Source: Mesorhizobium sp. B2-3-4
GTDB taxonomy: Bacteria; Pseudomonadota; Alphaproteobacteria; Rhizobiales; Rhizobiaceae
Length of the DNA stretch: 64,000 bases
Direction of reading: 5' to 3'
Assembly (NCBI RefSeq): GCF_006442315.1
Contig: NZ_VFVY01000017.1
Span: forward strand, 1 to 64,000
Numbering within the stretch: position 1 is the first letter of the stretch; the number at the start of each line of letters is the position of its first letter. The notes beneath the pieces are model-generated. The model was not told where the DNA came from. It worked only from the letters and a program-made list of their open reading frames with translations, and searched no databases. The position numbers were made by a program, and so were the translations under genes. Below are positions 16,690-24,259 of this stretch, piece by piece.

Positions 16690-18332
16690 CAGCCGCCCCC
16701 ATCGAGATCGATGACGCGCCGGACTTCTTCGAGCGTTGTCACCTGGCGTTGCACCAGGGTCGCCGCGTGCGCTGCCATCGGCGTCAGGTCGGCTTCGGAT
16801 GCCGCCTTGGTGATTTCCAGTTCGCTGGCGCCTTCGTCGATGAGGGTTGCGATGCGGGGCGACACCTGCAGCATCTCGTAGGTCACGGTGCGCCCGCTGT
16901 AGCCGGTGCCGTTGCAGCTCTTGCAGGAGGCAAGCGCCTCGGCCGCACCCCTGCAGGCGGGGCAGACGCGCCGCAGCAGCCGCTGCGCGATGACGCCGCG
17001 GATCGTCGCGCCAAGCAGGTAGCCGTCGACGCCCATGTCGCGCAGGCGGGTCAGCGCGCCGGCGGCGCTGTTGGTGTGCAGCGTCGAAAACACCAGATGG
17101 CCGGTCAGCGCTGCCTGGATGGCGATCTGCGCCGTTTCGCGGTCGCGGATTTCGCCGAGCAGGATGATGTCGGGATCCTGGCGCAGGATCGAACGCAGCG
17201 CGGTGGCGAAATCGAGGTCGATCGCCGGATTGATCTGCAATTGCGTGATGCCGGCCATCCTGTATTCGACCGGGTCCTCGACGGTGAACACCTTGACGTC
17301 GGGCCGGGAGCGCTCGCCCAGGATCGAATAGAGCGTCGTGGTCTTGCCGCTGCCGGTCGGGCCGGTGACCAGCACGATGCCGTTGGCGGCCTGCGACATC
17401 TGCCTGATCTTGGCCTGGGCTGCGTCGTCGAAGCCCAGCTTGTCCAGCCGCAATTCGACGCCGGCGCGATCGAGGATGCGCAGCACGATGGCCTCGCCGT
17501 GGATGGAGGGGATGACCGAGACGCGCAGATCGACGTCGCGTCCGCGCACGGCGATGCGCATGCGCCCGTCCTGCGGCAGCCGCCTTTCGGCGATGTTGAG
17601 CCGCGACAGGATCTTGATGCGTGTCGATACGCCCGACAGCATCGCCGACGGCGCCGTGTCGACGACCGAGAGCATGCCGTCATTGCGGAAGCGGATGCGC
17701 ACATGATCTTCGAGCGGCTCGATATGGATGTCGGTCGCCTTGGCATCGACGGCGCGGTGGATGGTGTCGGCGACGAAGCGCACGATCGGCGCCTCGCGCG
17801 CGAAATCCTTCAGCCGCTCGAGGTCGTCGGAACCGAAATCCGAAGGCCCGGCCGTACCGGCTTCGAGCGACACCGCCTCCGCCGCCGACCGCTCCAGCCG
17901 GTCGATGCATTCGCCGATCATGCGGCGCGGCAAGACGCGCAGCGATGGCGTGCGTTCCCAGTGAAAGGCGAGCGCATCGATGGTCGCCGCCGAAAAGGGA
18001 TCGGCCACCGCCACGACCAGCTGGCGCTCATCCATCTCCAGCGGCAGGACGGCGTTTTCCCTGAGATAGGACAGCGGCACGCTGGCCAGCATTTGCGGGC
18101 TGAGCTGTTCGGGCACCTCGGCCAGGACGGGCACGTCGAGGAAGCGGCACAGAGTGTTGGCGAGCTCCTGTTCGCCGATCAGGCCGAGTTCGGTCATCAC
18201 CGTGTCGAACGGATGTCCCGATGTCCGCGCCGCCCCCAGGGCGCGCTGCGCGCTGTGCGCGGTCAGAATCTTCTCGCCCTCCAGATAGGCAAGGAAGGCT
18301 TCGATGCGGGAGGTCTGCGGCGTGGCGTTCAT
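16689..18332 (-). CDS. gspE: T2SS ATPase GspE
   Basis: This cytoplasmic assembly ATPase of 547 residues has all expected motifs. The N-terminal T2SSE_N domain spans about 1-150. The Walker A is GPTGSGKT at 324-331. It has the Asp-box region DPVEYRMAGITQLQINP, the Walker B around DIILLGEIRD, and His-box TGHLVFSTLHTN. A zinc-binding CPAC/CKSC tetracysteine module lies near 455-475, the CM domain that distinguishes GspE. It powers pseudopilus growth through GspF and GspL. It follows gspK by 3 bases. Confidence 0.95.
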   Translation of the reverse strand: MNATPQTSRIEAFLAYLEGEKILTAHSAQRALGAARTSGHPFDTVMTELGLIGEQELANTLCRFLDVPVLAEVPEQLSPQMLASVPLSYLRENAVLPLEMDERQLVVAVADPFSAATIDALAFHWERTPSLRVLPRRMIGECIDRLERSAAEAVSLEAGTAGPSDFGSDDLERLKDFAREAPIVRFVADTIHRAVDAKATDIHIEPLEDHVRIRFRNDGMLSVVDTAPSAMLSGVSTRIKILSRLNIAERRLPQDGRMRIAVRGRDVDLRVSVIPSIHGEAIVLRILDRAGVELRLDKLGFDDAAQAKIRQMSQAANGIVLVTGPTGSGKTTTLYSILGERSRPDVKVFTVEDPVEYRMAGITQLQINPAIDLDFATALRSILRQDPDIILLGEIRDRETAQIAIQAALTGHLVFSTLHTNSAAGALTRLRDMGVDGYLLGATIRGVIAQRLLRRVCPACRGAAEALASCKSCNGTGYSGRTVTYEMLQVSPRIATLIDEGASELEITKAASEADLTPMAAHAATLVQRQVTTLEEVRRVIDLDGGG

Positions 18333-18335
18333 GGT

Positions 18336-19277
18336 CTAGCTCCACTGCCCCAGCAGCTGCGCCACGGCGCCGCCGAACAGCCGGTCGCAAGCCGTGGTGG
18401 GCGCCGATGCCGTAGGCTCGGCCGCGCCGATCTCCGCCGCCGGCATGCTCGAGACCCGCCTGAAACCGGTGGCCATCAGCGGGGATTTTTCGACCACCAG
18501 CCCGGCCTGGCCGACGATGCCCGATCCGTCGCGCCTGGCGGTGACTTCGACCGTGTAGACCGTGCCGCCATTGTCCTCTCCACCCGGCTGCCCCTCTTGC
18601 TGCCCCTCTTGCTGACCATCTTGCTGACCATCCGGCGATGTGCCGGTGACGATAGTGCGAAGCCGCCGCGGCGCCTTGGCCAGAGCGATCGAGCCTTGCT
18701 TGAGATCGACGGTGAAAGCGCCGTAGAGATCGCGCAGCGGTATTGCGGCGAGCGCGGAAAATTCCTGCAGTTCCGATACGGATTCGAACGCCGCGAATTT
18801 GTTCTGCCGTGGACCGAGCGAGGATTGCGGCTGGACGCCGGCGGCGAAGGCGTTGGGCGGCCCCCTGAACGTGACGATGGCCTTGGCGATCTCGCCGGCG
18901 GTCTGCGGCGCAAAGCCCAGGGATGCCACGCCTTGCGTCAGCAACTGGTCGCTGGCGGCGTTGAGATCGATGAGGCCGCTGTGGTCCTGGATCGTGAGTT
19001 CGTAGCTGAACTGGCCGGAATGGCAGCGCGCCGGCTCGGCATTCTGCGGCAGCTTCGTGGCGGCCTGATCGTCGAACAGTTCGCTGGCCACGACATTGAC
19101 CAGGCCGTCGGCGACCATCGACAGCCGCTCATGCTCCATCTCGTTGCCGGCGATCATCAGCCGGGTCCTGGCGGTCAGTGCGAAGGGCACGACAACAGCC
19201 GAAACGATCAGCATGAAGACCAGCACGGCCACCAGGCCGAAGCCGTCATTGCCATCGTCGGCAGGATCAAAGCCCAT
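18336..19277 (-). CDS. gspK: Minor pseudopilin GspK
   Basis: GspK caps the pseudopilus tip. The 313-residue size is right, and the N-terminus has Gly followed by FGLVAVLVFMLIVSAVVVPFAL, a pilin-like helix that lacks Glu5, as is usual for GspK. The central T2SSK domain includes IQDHSGLIDLNAASDQLL. The 270-end region carries a Gln/Gly-rich repeat (units of DGQQ/EGQQ around 220-235), seen in the DNA as repeated ctgctgcccctctt-like units. It overlaps the upstream gene by 11 bases. Confidence 0.88.
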   Translation of the reverse strand: MGFDPADDGNDGFGLVAVLVFMLIVSAVVVPFALTARTRLMIAGNEMEHERLSMVADGLVNVVASELFDDQAATKLPQNAEPARCHSGQFSYELTIQDHSGLIDLNAASDQLLTQGVASLGFAPQTAGEIAKAIVTFRGPPNAFAAGVQPQSSLGPRQNKFAAFESVSELQEFSALAAIPLRDLYGAFTVDLKQGSIALAKAPRRLRTIVTGTSPDGQQDGQQEGQQEGQPGGEDNGGTVYTVEVTARRDGSGIVGQAGLVVEKSPLMATGFRRVSSMPAAEIGAAEPTASAPTTACDRLFGGAVAQLLGQWS

Positions 19278-19824
19278 CGCCGCCTCCGGGGGGAGGAGGG
19301 GGGCGCATCACCGGCGGATAGAGCAGGATGCGGGCCGATTTGCCGTCCCGTTCCAGGGTCGCCGCATCCTTTTCGACGCCGGCAACCCTCCAGCCGTCCA
19401 CGGTTTCGCCGCTGCCGTACCAATTGGCCTTGTCGGCGCCGGCGGGCTGGAGCAGCACCCTGGCGCCGGCGCCGCTGATGCTGACGCCGAGCAGCGCCGG
19501 CGCTGCCGCGGGCGCAGCGCTGGCCACGGGCTGTGCCGGCGCGACGGGATCCGCCGCCACCGGCGCCAGCGGGGCTCCGTCGGCGACGGGCACGAATTTG
19601 CGCCGCGTCGGGGTGAACAGGGGGCGGGCGAACGTTTCGGCAAAGCCGCTGGCGTCGATCTCCGCCGGCAGGCCCGTTGCCGGGTCCTGCGCCTCGCGAA
19701 GGCTGCGCTGCGCCGACGGCCTTGTCGGCGAGATGTCGACCGGCGTGTCGTAGAGCGCCACATTCGCCAAAGCGAGGGCCGCCGCCGCCGCGCCAAGACC
19801 GAGTGCCGTGACGAGCCTGATCAC
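19267..19824 (-). CDS. T2SS bitopic membrane protein, GspC/GspN-like
   Basis: The 185-residue protein has an N-terminal membrane anchor at about 5-25, an Ala/Pro-rich linker, and a small periplasmic domain with LLGVSISGAGARVLLQPAG and VDGWRVAGVEKDAATL. This resembles the homology region of GspC, which links the inner platform to the GspD secretin; alphaproteobacterial versions are often labelled GspN. Its place between gspM and gspK fits. The tail PPPPPGGGDGL overlaps the gspK start. Exact assignment between C and N is uncertain. Confidence 0.7.
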   Translation of the reverse strand: MIRLVTALGLGAAAAALALANVALYDTPVDISPTRPSAQRSLREAQDPATGLPAEIDASGFAETFARPLFTPTRRKFVPVADGAPLAPVAADPVAPAQPVASAAPAAAPALLGVSISGAGARVLLQPAGADKANWYGSGETVDGWRVAGVEKDAATLERDGKSARILLYPPVMRPPPPPGGGDGL

Positions 19825-20423
19825 GGCGTTGCTCCCGATGTCGCCGCCGCCATGCCGGACGGCAGCGCGCCGTAGAACAGCACTTCGGCGAAAATCTCCG
19901 GCTCGACGTTCGGCGCTTCGGACGGCGCGACATTGGTTACCCGCAAGGTGGCTTCGCGCACGAACAGCACCGGCAGCGTCGTTTCGAGGCTGAGCATGAA
20001 GCCGTGGACGCCTTCCAGCGTGCCCGAGACATTGGCGCGCAAGCCGAGATAGGCGACGCCGTCCTCGTTGAGCGCCGGCGCGTTGCCGGCCGACAGCACC
20101 ACCACCTTGTTGGCGGCGGCAATCGCGTTCAGCCGCGTCTGCAGCCCGCCGCGGATGATCGCCTCGCTGTCGCCGGACAGGAACTCGCCGCTGCCGGCGG
20201 CGGCGGGCGGCGGCGCTGACGCTTCCATGGTCTTGGCCAGCGCCACCACCGCATCGATCTGGCCGAGCGTGGCGCGCTTGTCGTCGATGTCGGCGCTGGC
20301 CGAGGCGACGCTGCCGAGCGCGGCAAACAGCAGCCAGCCGGCCAGCAGGGCGCAGAGGCCGGCGATCGCCACGGCCAGCGAGCGGCGGACAGCCAGGCGA
20401 CTGTTGAGGATGGCCGTCAGCAT
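19821..20423 (-). CDS. gspM: T2SS assembly protein GspM (T2SSM_b type)
   Basis: This bitopic inner-membrane protein of 200 residues has one transmembrane helix near 15-40, a short coiled-coil segment and a ferredoxin-like periplasmic domain of the GspM/PilO type (GVAYLGLRANVSGTLEGVHGFMLSLE). GspM dimerises with GspL to hold the GspE ATPase at the platform. It starts 3 bases after the gspL stop and overlaps the next gene by 4 bases. Confidence 0.82.
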   Translation of the reverse strand: MLTAILNSRLAVRRSLAVAIAGLCALLAGWLLFAALGSVASASADIDDKRATLGQIDAVVALAKTMEASAPPPAAAGSGEFLSGDSEAIIRGGLQTRLNAIAAANKVVVLSAGNAPALNEDGVAYLGLRANVSGTLEGVHGFMLSLETTLPVLFVREATLRVTNVAPSEAPNVEPEIFAEVLFYGALPSGMAAATSGATP

Positions 20424-20426
20424 CGC

Positions 20427-21470
20427 TCAGGGCTCCCCGACCTTCGCGGTGATGGTGAAGCGCTCGCCGGTCTGCCCGGGAACCCTTGTGACCGGCGAGG
20501 AGAATTCCGGCGCTGAAAACAGCGGCGAGGCGTCGATGGGCTGGATCAGGTCGGCGGCCGAGGCGGCAAAGCCGGTGATCGTCAGCTGGTTGCCGCGCGA
20601 ATTCAGGTCGCTCACCCAGGCGCTGTCGGGCAAGAGCCGCGTCAGTTCGGCCAGGATGCGCACCACCGAGACGGCGTTCTTCTTCTCGGCGCGCAGTTTT
20701 TCGGTCTGCTCCAGTTCAGTCTGGCGTTTCTGCAGCGCGGTGCGCGCCTTCCTGGCCTGGGCCTGGGCGCTGTCGATCTGCTCGTCGAGCATGCCGGCGG
20801 CCTGCCAGTTGCGCCATTGCGCATGGCCATAGGTGGCGGCAAGCCCGAAGAGCACGCAGGCGAACGCCGCGATCCAGGCACGCCGCGCCAGGCGGTCGCG
20901 GGGGCGGGCAGGCCAGACCGATGCGAGGCTGAGCGGATCGGCCGGCAGTGTCCGCCCGGCCTCCGCGATGGTGAGGGAGCCGAGGTTGCCGCCGACCGCG
21001 CGGATGGCGTCCAGCGCCGGCGCCAGCGTCTTCTTCCTGACCACGAAATAGGAACAGCCGCCTTCGGCCTCGCCGGCAAAGACGATATGCACCTGCGACG
21101 GATCGATCGGCGTCGACGCCATAAGGTCGAGCTCGGCCATGTCGCGCGCCTGCCGCACCGGCAGCCGCCGCGCGCCAAGCTGCCGCTTCAGGGCAAGCGT
21201 GCTGTCGATGCGGATGGCGACGCAAGGGTGGCGGCGCCCGGTGCGCAGCGGCGCGGCGATCTCGTCCGTGGTCGCATCCTGTTCCAGCGGCCGCGACTGG
21301 AACGCCGGCGCGCCCGCCGCATGGACGCGAATGCCGTCATCGGCGATGCCGATCAAGCAATCCGACGGTTTTGTCTGGCTGGCGCCGGGAACGAAGCTCG
21401 CCCAGGCCGCGCGCAATTCATCGCGCCACCAGTCGAACCCATCCAGCACCTGCGCCCCATACGTCGCCAT
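20427..21470 (-). CDS. gspL: T2SS assembly protein GspL (PilN-domain type)
   Basis: The cytoplasmic N-terminal half (about 1-190) has the actin-like GspL fold signs, including MAELDLMASTPIDPSQVHIVF. A transmembrane helix follows at about 198-217, then a coiled coil (about 230-265) and a PilN-like periplasmic domain with WVSDLNSRGNQLTITGFA. It recruits GspE to the inner membrane. It is the first gene of the nine-gene minus operon L-M-N-K-E-F-H-I-J. A diverged relic of a second gspL lies about 1.4 kb away at 22886-23182. Confidence 0.85.
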   Translation of the reverse strand: MATYGAQVLDGFDWWRDELRAAWASFVPGASQTKPSDCLIGIADDGIRVHAAGAPAFQSRPLEQDATTDEIAAPLRTGRRHPCVAIRIDSTLALKRQLGARRLPVRQARDMAELDLMASTPIDPSQVHIVFAGEAEGGCSYFVVRKKTLAPALDAIRAVGGNLGSLTIAEAGRTLPADPLSLASVWPARPRDRLARRAWIAAFACVLFGLAATYGHAQWRNWQAAGMLDEQIDSAQAQARKARTALQKRQTELEQTEKLRAEKKNAVSVVRILAELTRLLPDSAWVSDLNSRGNQLTITGFAASAADLIQPIDASPLFSAPEFSSPVTRVPGQTGERFTITAKVGEP

Positions 21471-21526
21471 GACGCCCCACCCCGCACGCCATCGCTGATT
21501 CTCGCCCGGGCGCGCGTTTGGAGCTT

Positions 21527-21590
21527 ACAGGGGCGGGTGGAGATGCGTGTGAAACAGAGCGGGAGGGAGGGGATTAGTCACAGGTTTGTG
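21527..21590 (-). repeat. Right copy of the ~64-bp inverted repeat flanking the T2SS cluster
   Basis: This is the reverse-complement partner of 10384-10447. It lies 57 bases upstream of gspL and before the first transposase relic. Together the two copies enclose gspD to gspL. The last codons of the adjacent truncated transposase frame run into this repeat. Confidence 0.7.
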
Positions 21591-21647
21591 GGGGGCGTGG
21601 CAATGCGTTTGGCCGTCTGTCTTGCTCTTCACACAAATTGGGCACTG

Positions 21648-21911
21648 TAAGCGCAATCCCGCATAGGCACGGTGACCCTGGCGAGCGCGCCGGAGGCCAT
21701 CGGGGCCATCACGCGTCAGGATTGGATGTACGTGGTTCGGCATCAGGCACCATGCCCAGATGCCGACATTGGCGGCGCGGCAATGCTCGACCAGCAGTCT
21801 CTTATAGGGCGCGTAATCGTCCGGCGTGAAACACACCTTGGCTCGCCCATTGCCATGCTGCGTCACGTGGTGGGGCAGACCGGGAACGACGATGCGGGCG
21901 AGGCGTGCCAT
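21648..21911 (-). pseudogene. Truncated REP-associated tyrosine transposase (RAYT), copy 1
   Basis: The frame starts MARLARIVVPGLPHHVTQHGNGRAKVCF and reaches the HUH motif PNHVHPIL, then the segment DGLRRA. These are the N-terminal parts of the IS200-like Y1 transposase of the RAYT type, normally about 200-230 residues. Homology stops after about 85 residues at the sequence reading gtaagcgcaatcccgc on the plus strand, and the catalytic C-terminal region is missing. A single-base change shifts the frame after DGLRRA. The product cannot be active. Confidence 0.82.
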
Positions 21912-21956
21912 GGCGTTCTAGGAAGTTGGATACGCGATCGTGAATCATAGATCGAA

Positions 21957-21980
21957 ATTAGTGCACTGTCACCGTAATTC
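21957..21980 (+). repeat. 24-bp RAYT-associated repeat, copy 1
   Basis: The repeat begins attagtgcactgtcaccg and ends taattc. It lies 45 bases upstream of the start codon of RAYT copy 1. Identical copies occur at 22707 and 23293, and partial ones at 23412 and 23503. Confidence 0.85.
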
Positions 21981-21983
21981 CCG

Positions 21984-22422
21984 GTGACCTTGATGTCGGG
22001 ATGCGGATAGCGGGTGTAGATCTCCGCGCCCGGTGTCGCCGGATCGATCTCGACGGAGGCGTCGGGATAGAGCGTGGTGGCGAAGGATGAGCTCTTCTTT
22101 GTGCGCGCTCCGTCTGGTCCGTAGGTCAGGTTGACTGTGTTGGAGGCAAGCGTGACGGTCTTCAGCCGGTTGGCCTCGTCCCAGCTCAGCGTGCGGCTGC
22201 CGTCCGATGTGAGATTGCCATTGGCGTCATAGGCCATCGCATTGGCGCCGACCGAGGTTGGCGCATGCGGGCGGGGTGACGTCGCTGCCGGATACGTATA
22301 CGTGCCGGCGACACGGCTGCGGGAAAGCATGTTGTCGTTAGCGGCATAGACGAAGCTTTCCGAGAGGGTGCTGTCGCCCAGATTGGTGCTCGCCGTCAGC
22401 CGGTCGGCATTGTCATAGCCAT
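21984..22422 (-). pseudogene. Duplicated internal fragment of the RHS gene
   Basis: On the minus strand this encodes about 146 residues that match the RHS protein segment encoded at about 25142-25590, with roughly nine in ten residues identical by eye (GYDNADRLTASTNLGDSTLS against GYDNADRLTTSTNLGDTTLS). It has neither start nor stop of its own. On one side it is joined directly to the 24-bp repeat, and on the other, in frame, to the end of RAYT copy 2 (HRAYAGLRLHGYDNADR). It is a scar of a recombination that copied part of the RHS gene. Confidence 0.85.
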
Positions 22423-22660
22423 GTAAGCGCAATCCCGCATAGGCACGGTGAACCCTGGCGAGCGCGCTGGAGGCCATCGGGGCCATCACGCGTCAGGATC
22501 AGATGCACATGGTTCGGCATTAGGCACCATGCCCAGATGCCGACATTGGCGGCGCGGCAATGCTCGACCAACAGGTTCTTGTAGAGCGCGTAATCGTATT
22601 GCCGCGCTGGGTGATGTGGTGCGGCAGGCCAGGAACGACAATGCGCGCGAGGCGAGCCAT
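22423..22660 (-). pseudogene. Truncated REP-associated tyrosine transposase (RAYT), copy 2
   Basis: This fragment is colinear with copy 1. The start is MARLARIVVPGLPHH at 22660, then an internal deletion of about 25 bases near 22590-22600 breaks the frame, and the HUH region NVGIWAWCLMPNHVHLIL follows. It ends at the same gtaagcgcaatcccgc boundary as copy 1. The shared 3' boundary suggests that both derive from one already truncated unit. Confidence 0.8.
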
Positions 22661-22706
22661 TGGGATTGCGCAGAAATAGGTGGTTCAACGGCGACGATAG
22701 CGGCCA

Positions 22707-22730
22707 ATTAGTGCACTGTCACCGTAATTC
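22707..22730 (+). repeat. 24-bp RAYT-associated repeat, copy 2
   Basis: This is identical to the copy at 21957 over all 24 bases. It lies 46 bases upstream of the start codon of RAYT copy 2. Confidence 0.85.
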
Positions 22731-22885
22731 CATGGCGTTCGATGACATCGCCCTGTCGGTCGCCATCCGAGGGTGGTTCTTAGTGTGGTGGCCGATCAAG
22801 GCGCCAAGCGCCACCTTATGCTCACATGCGCACAAGCAGGATACGCCTGATTTTCGCAGATGCAATTCTCAAAGTCGGGCGGTAA

Positions 22886-23182
22886 CAGCTGGCGGCTCGG
22901 CGGCTGCCGATTCGGCAGGCGCGCGACATGGCCGAGCTCGACCTTCTGGCCGCGACGCCGATTGATCCGGCGCAGGTGCACATCGTGTTCGCCACGACGT
23001 CGGAAGAAGACAGTTCCTACCACGTCGTCAAGGCAAAGACGCTTGCGGGCGTGCTGGACGCCGGTTCGCCGGGCCTGCGGATCGGTCCAGCGCCTTTCGT
23101 TGTCTCAACCCGCGGGCACGCTGCGGGCCGATCCGCTCAGCCTGGCCGCCATCTGGCCACTGAGTCCGCGTGACCGGCGCGC
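22886..23182 (+). pseudogene. gspL relic (frameshifted fragment)
   Basis: The plus strand encodes QLAARRLPIRQARDMAELDL and continues with ATPIDPAQVHIVF, matching GspL residues RRLPVRQARDMAELDLMASTPIDPSQVHIVF. After LDA the frame shifts and continues as VRRACG, then RADPLSLAAIWPLSPRD, matching PADPLSLASVWPARPRD of GspL. It is only moderately similar to the intact gspL at 20427-21470 and lies on the opposite strand, so it is an old or foreign paralogue rather than a recent copy. The right end runs straight into RAYT copy 3. Confidence 0.78.
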
Positions 23183-23246
23183 CCTCGCCGCGCTGGATGA
23201 CGTGGTGCGGCGGGCCGGGAACGACAATGCAGGCGAGGCGGGCCAT
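23181..23246 (-). pseudogene. RAYT 5' end, copy 3
   Basis: Only the first 22 codons remain: MARLACIVVPGPPHHVIQRGEG. Homology then ends at the gspL relic. The upstream segment up to the 24-bp repeat resembles that of copy 2 (ttcaacggcgacgatagc). Confidence 0.75.
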
Positions 23247-23292
23247 CAGGATGGCGCTGTGATACGGGGTTCAACGGCGACGATAGCTGCCA

Positions 23293-23316
23293 ATTAGTGC
23301 ACTGTCACCGTAATTC
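23293..23316 (+). repeat. 24-bp RAYT-associated repeat, copy 3
   Basis: This copy is identical to those at 21957 and 22707. It lies 46 bases upstream of the RAYT copy 3 start codon. Confidence 0.85.
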
Positions 23317-23411
23317 GACGTGGATATCAGCGAAGGTGCGGCGGGCCGATTAGCCACGCTTTCATGCAAGGCGGGTATGTCGTCAATTCGGAGGATCATT
23401 TGGATCAACAC

Positions 23412-23435
23412 AAAAAAGCAGTGCCGCCGTAATTC
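23412..23435 (+). repeat. Degenerate copy of the 24-bp repeat
   Basis: The right part gtaattc is conserved, while the centre reads gcagtgccgcc instead of gtgcactgtcacc. The sequence just after it (atggtgtttcag, gaagttggatcc) resembles the leader between repeat and start codon in RAYT copy 1. Confidence 0.6.
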
Positions 23436-23459
23436 ATGGTGTTTCAGTGAAGTTGGATC

Positions 23460-23497
23460 CGCGCTCGTGCGACTATAGCGCGCTCGTGCGACTATAG
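23460..23497 (+). repeat. 19-bp tandem duplication
   Basis: Two exact copies of cgcgctcgtgcgactatag stand head to tail (23460-23478 and 23479-23497), just before the last RAYT-associated repeat. The sequence resembles cgatcgtgaatcatag upstream of RAYT copy 1. Confidence 0.8.
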
Positions 23498-23502
23498 ATA
23501 GA

Positions 23503-23520
23503 ATTAGTGCACTGTCACCG
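23503..23520 (+). repeat. Truncated 24-bp RAYT-associated repeat, copy 5
   Basis: The first 18 bases, attagtgcactgtcaccg, are conserved, after which the sequence departs. It marks the edge of the scrambled zone, 29 bases from the end of the candidate immunity gene. Confidence 0.75.
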
Positions 23521-23548
23521 ATCATCGCCGTTAATTGCCACCATAGTT

Positions 23549-24241
23549 TTATTTTTTCCATCTCGCGTAGCGTTCTCGAGTCGTGTTAGAAAACTCTATA
23601 CTATCGAAGATAAAACTATCCTCCCCTATTACACTCTTCCTGATAACTCCGATTTCCTCACCCAAGCGGAAACGACGAGCGATCTCAATTCCACGTAGTG
23701 CACGATTTCGGTTCGAGCTATTCCAAAAATCATTGCTTAGTGGGTTAGAGAATTTTGGCCCCGGTCTTCCAGTGCCGGACTCAACCCGTTTGGAAAAATC
23801 CAGAAAAACTTCTTGAGATGAACTCATGGCCCATTTTATGGTTGACACGCGAACATACAGGTCTAGGTCTAGAAGGCATTTTACTAGCAGCTCAGCTAAT
23901 TCTTCGTCATAGTAGCCGGAGGTAGTAATGTATAAAACAAAAGCACGTCTGCACGTTGAAAGAGCGTCTCTAGAAAGTTTTATAGCGGCAATCTTTAATA
24001 TGACAAAATCCTTACTAACTTCATTTAAGTAGTATGCGCCAGCTATTCGATCGTCTGACTTTTCGGACTCAATAAGCTTTACAAGATCCTCCAGATCTAC
24101 TCCCTCTCGCCATCTTCCGATAGCTTGCTCTGTCGCTTTGTAGCTCAGTCCATGGCTGCTTTCCGCAGTGCCCCTGGCCAATCGTATCAATTCTTCTGTT
24201 GAGTAATTTGACAAATCTTCACTCATTTTCTCTTCACTCAT
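23549..24241 (-). CDS. Candidate immunity protein for the RHS toxin (helical-repeat-like, unknown family)
   Basis: The 230-residue protein has no recognised family. It is predicted mostly alpha-helical, with patterns such as LEDLVKLIESEKSDDRIAGAYYLNEVSKDF and LAELLVKCLLDLDLYVRVSTIKWAM that resemble HEAT/ARM-type repeats. It starts 18 bases after the RHS stop codon on the same strand, with aggaaa before the ATG. The first two ATGs lie in a small duplicated stretch (MSEEKMSE). Its DNA is much AT-richer than its surroundings, pointing to recent transfer. By analogy with RHS polymorphic toxins, a gene in this place usually neutralises the toxic C-terminal tip. The role is inferred, not shown. Confidence 0.7.
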   Translation of the reverse strand: MSEEKMSEDLSNYSTEELIRLARGTAESSHGLSYKATEQAIGRWREGVDLEDLVKLIESEKSDDRIAGAYYLNEVSKDFVILKIAAIKLSRDALSTCRRAFVLYITTSGYYDEELAELLVKCLLDLDLYVRVSTIKWAMSSSQEVFLDFSKRVESGTGRPGPKFSNPLSNDFWNSSNRNRALRGIEIARRFRLGEEIGVIRKSVIGEDSFIFDSIEFSNTTRERYARWKK

Positions 24242-24259
24242 TTTCCTGCCCAGTCCGGC

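Noticed and set aside
16554..19478. Long plus-strand open frame of 974 codons across gspE and gspK
   Set aside because: It is antisense to clearly homologous T2SS genes, His/Arg/Gly/Asp-rich without domain pattern, and typical of GC-rich shadow frames.
21957..23520. Regularly recurring 24-bp repeats suggesting a CRISPR array
   Set aside because: Spacing is irregular (hundreds of bases), the intervening DNA is gene fragments rather than uniform spacers, and there are no cas genes.
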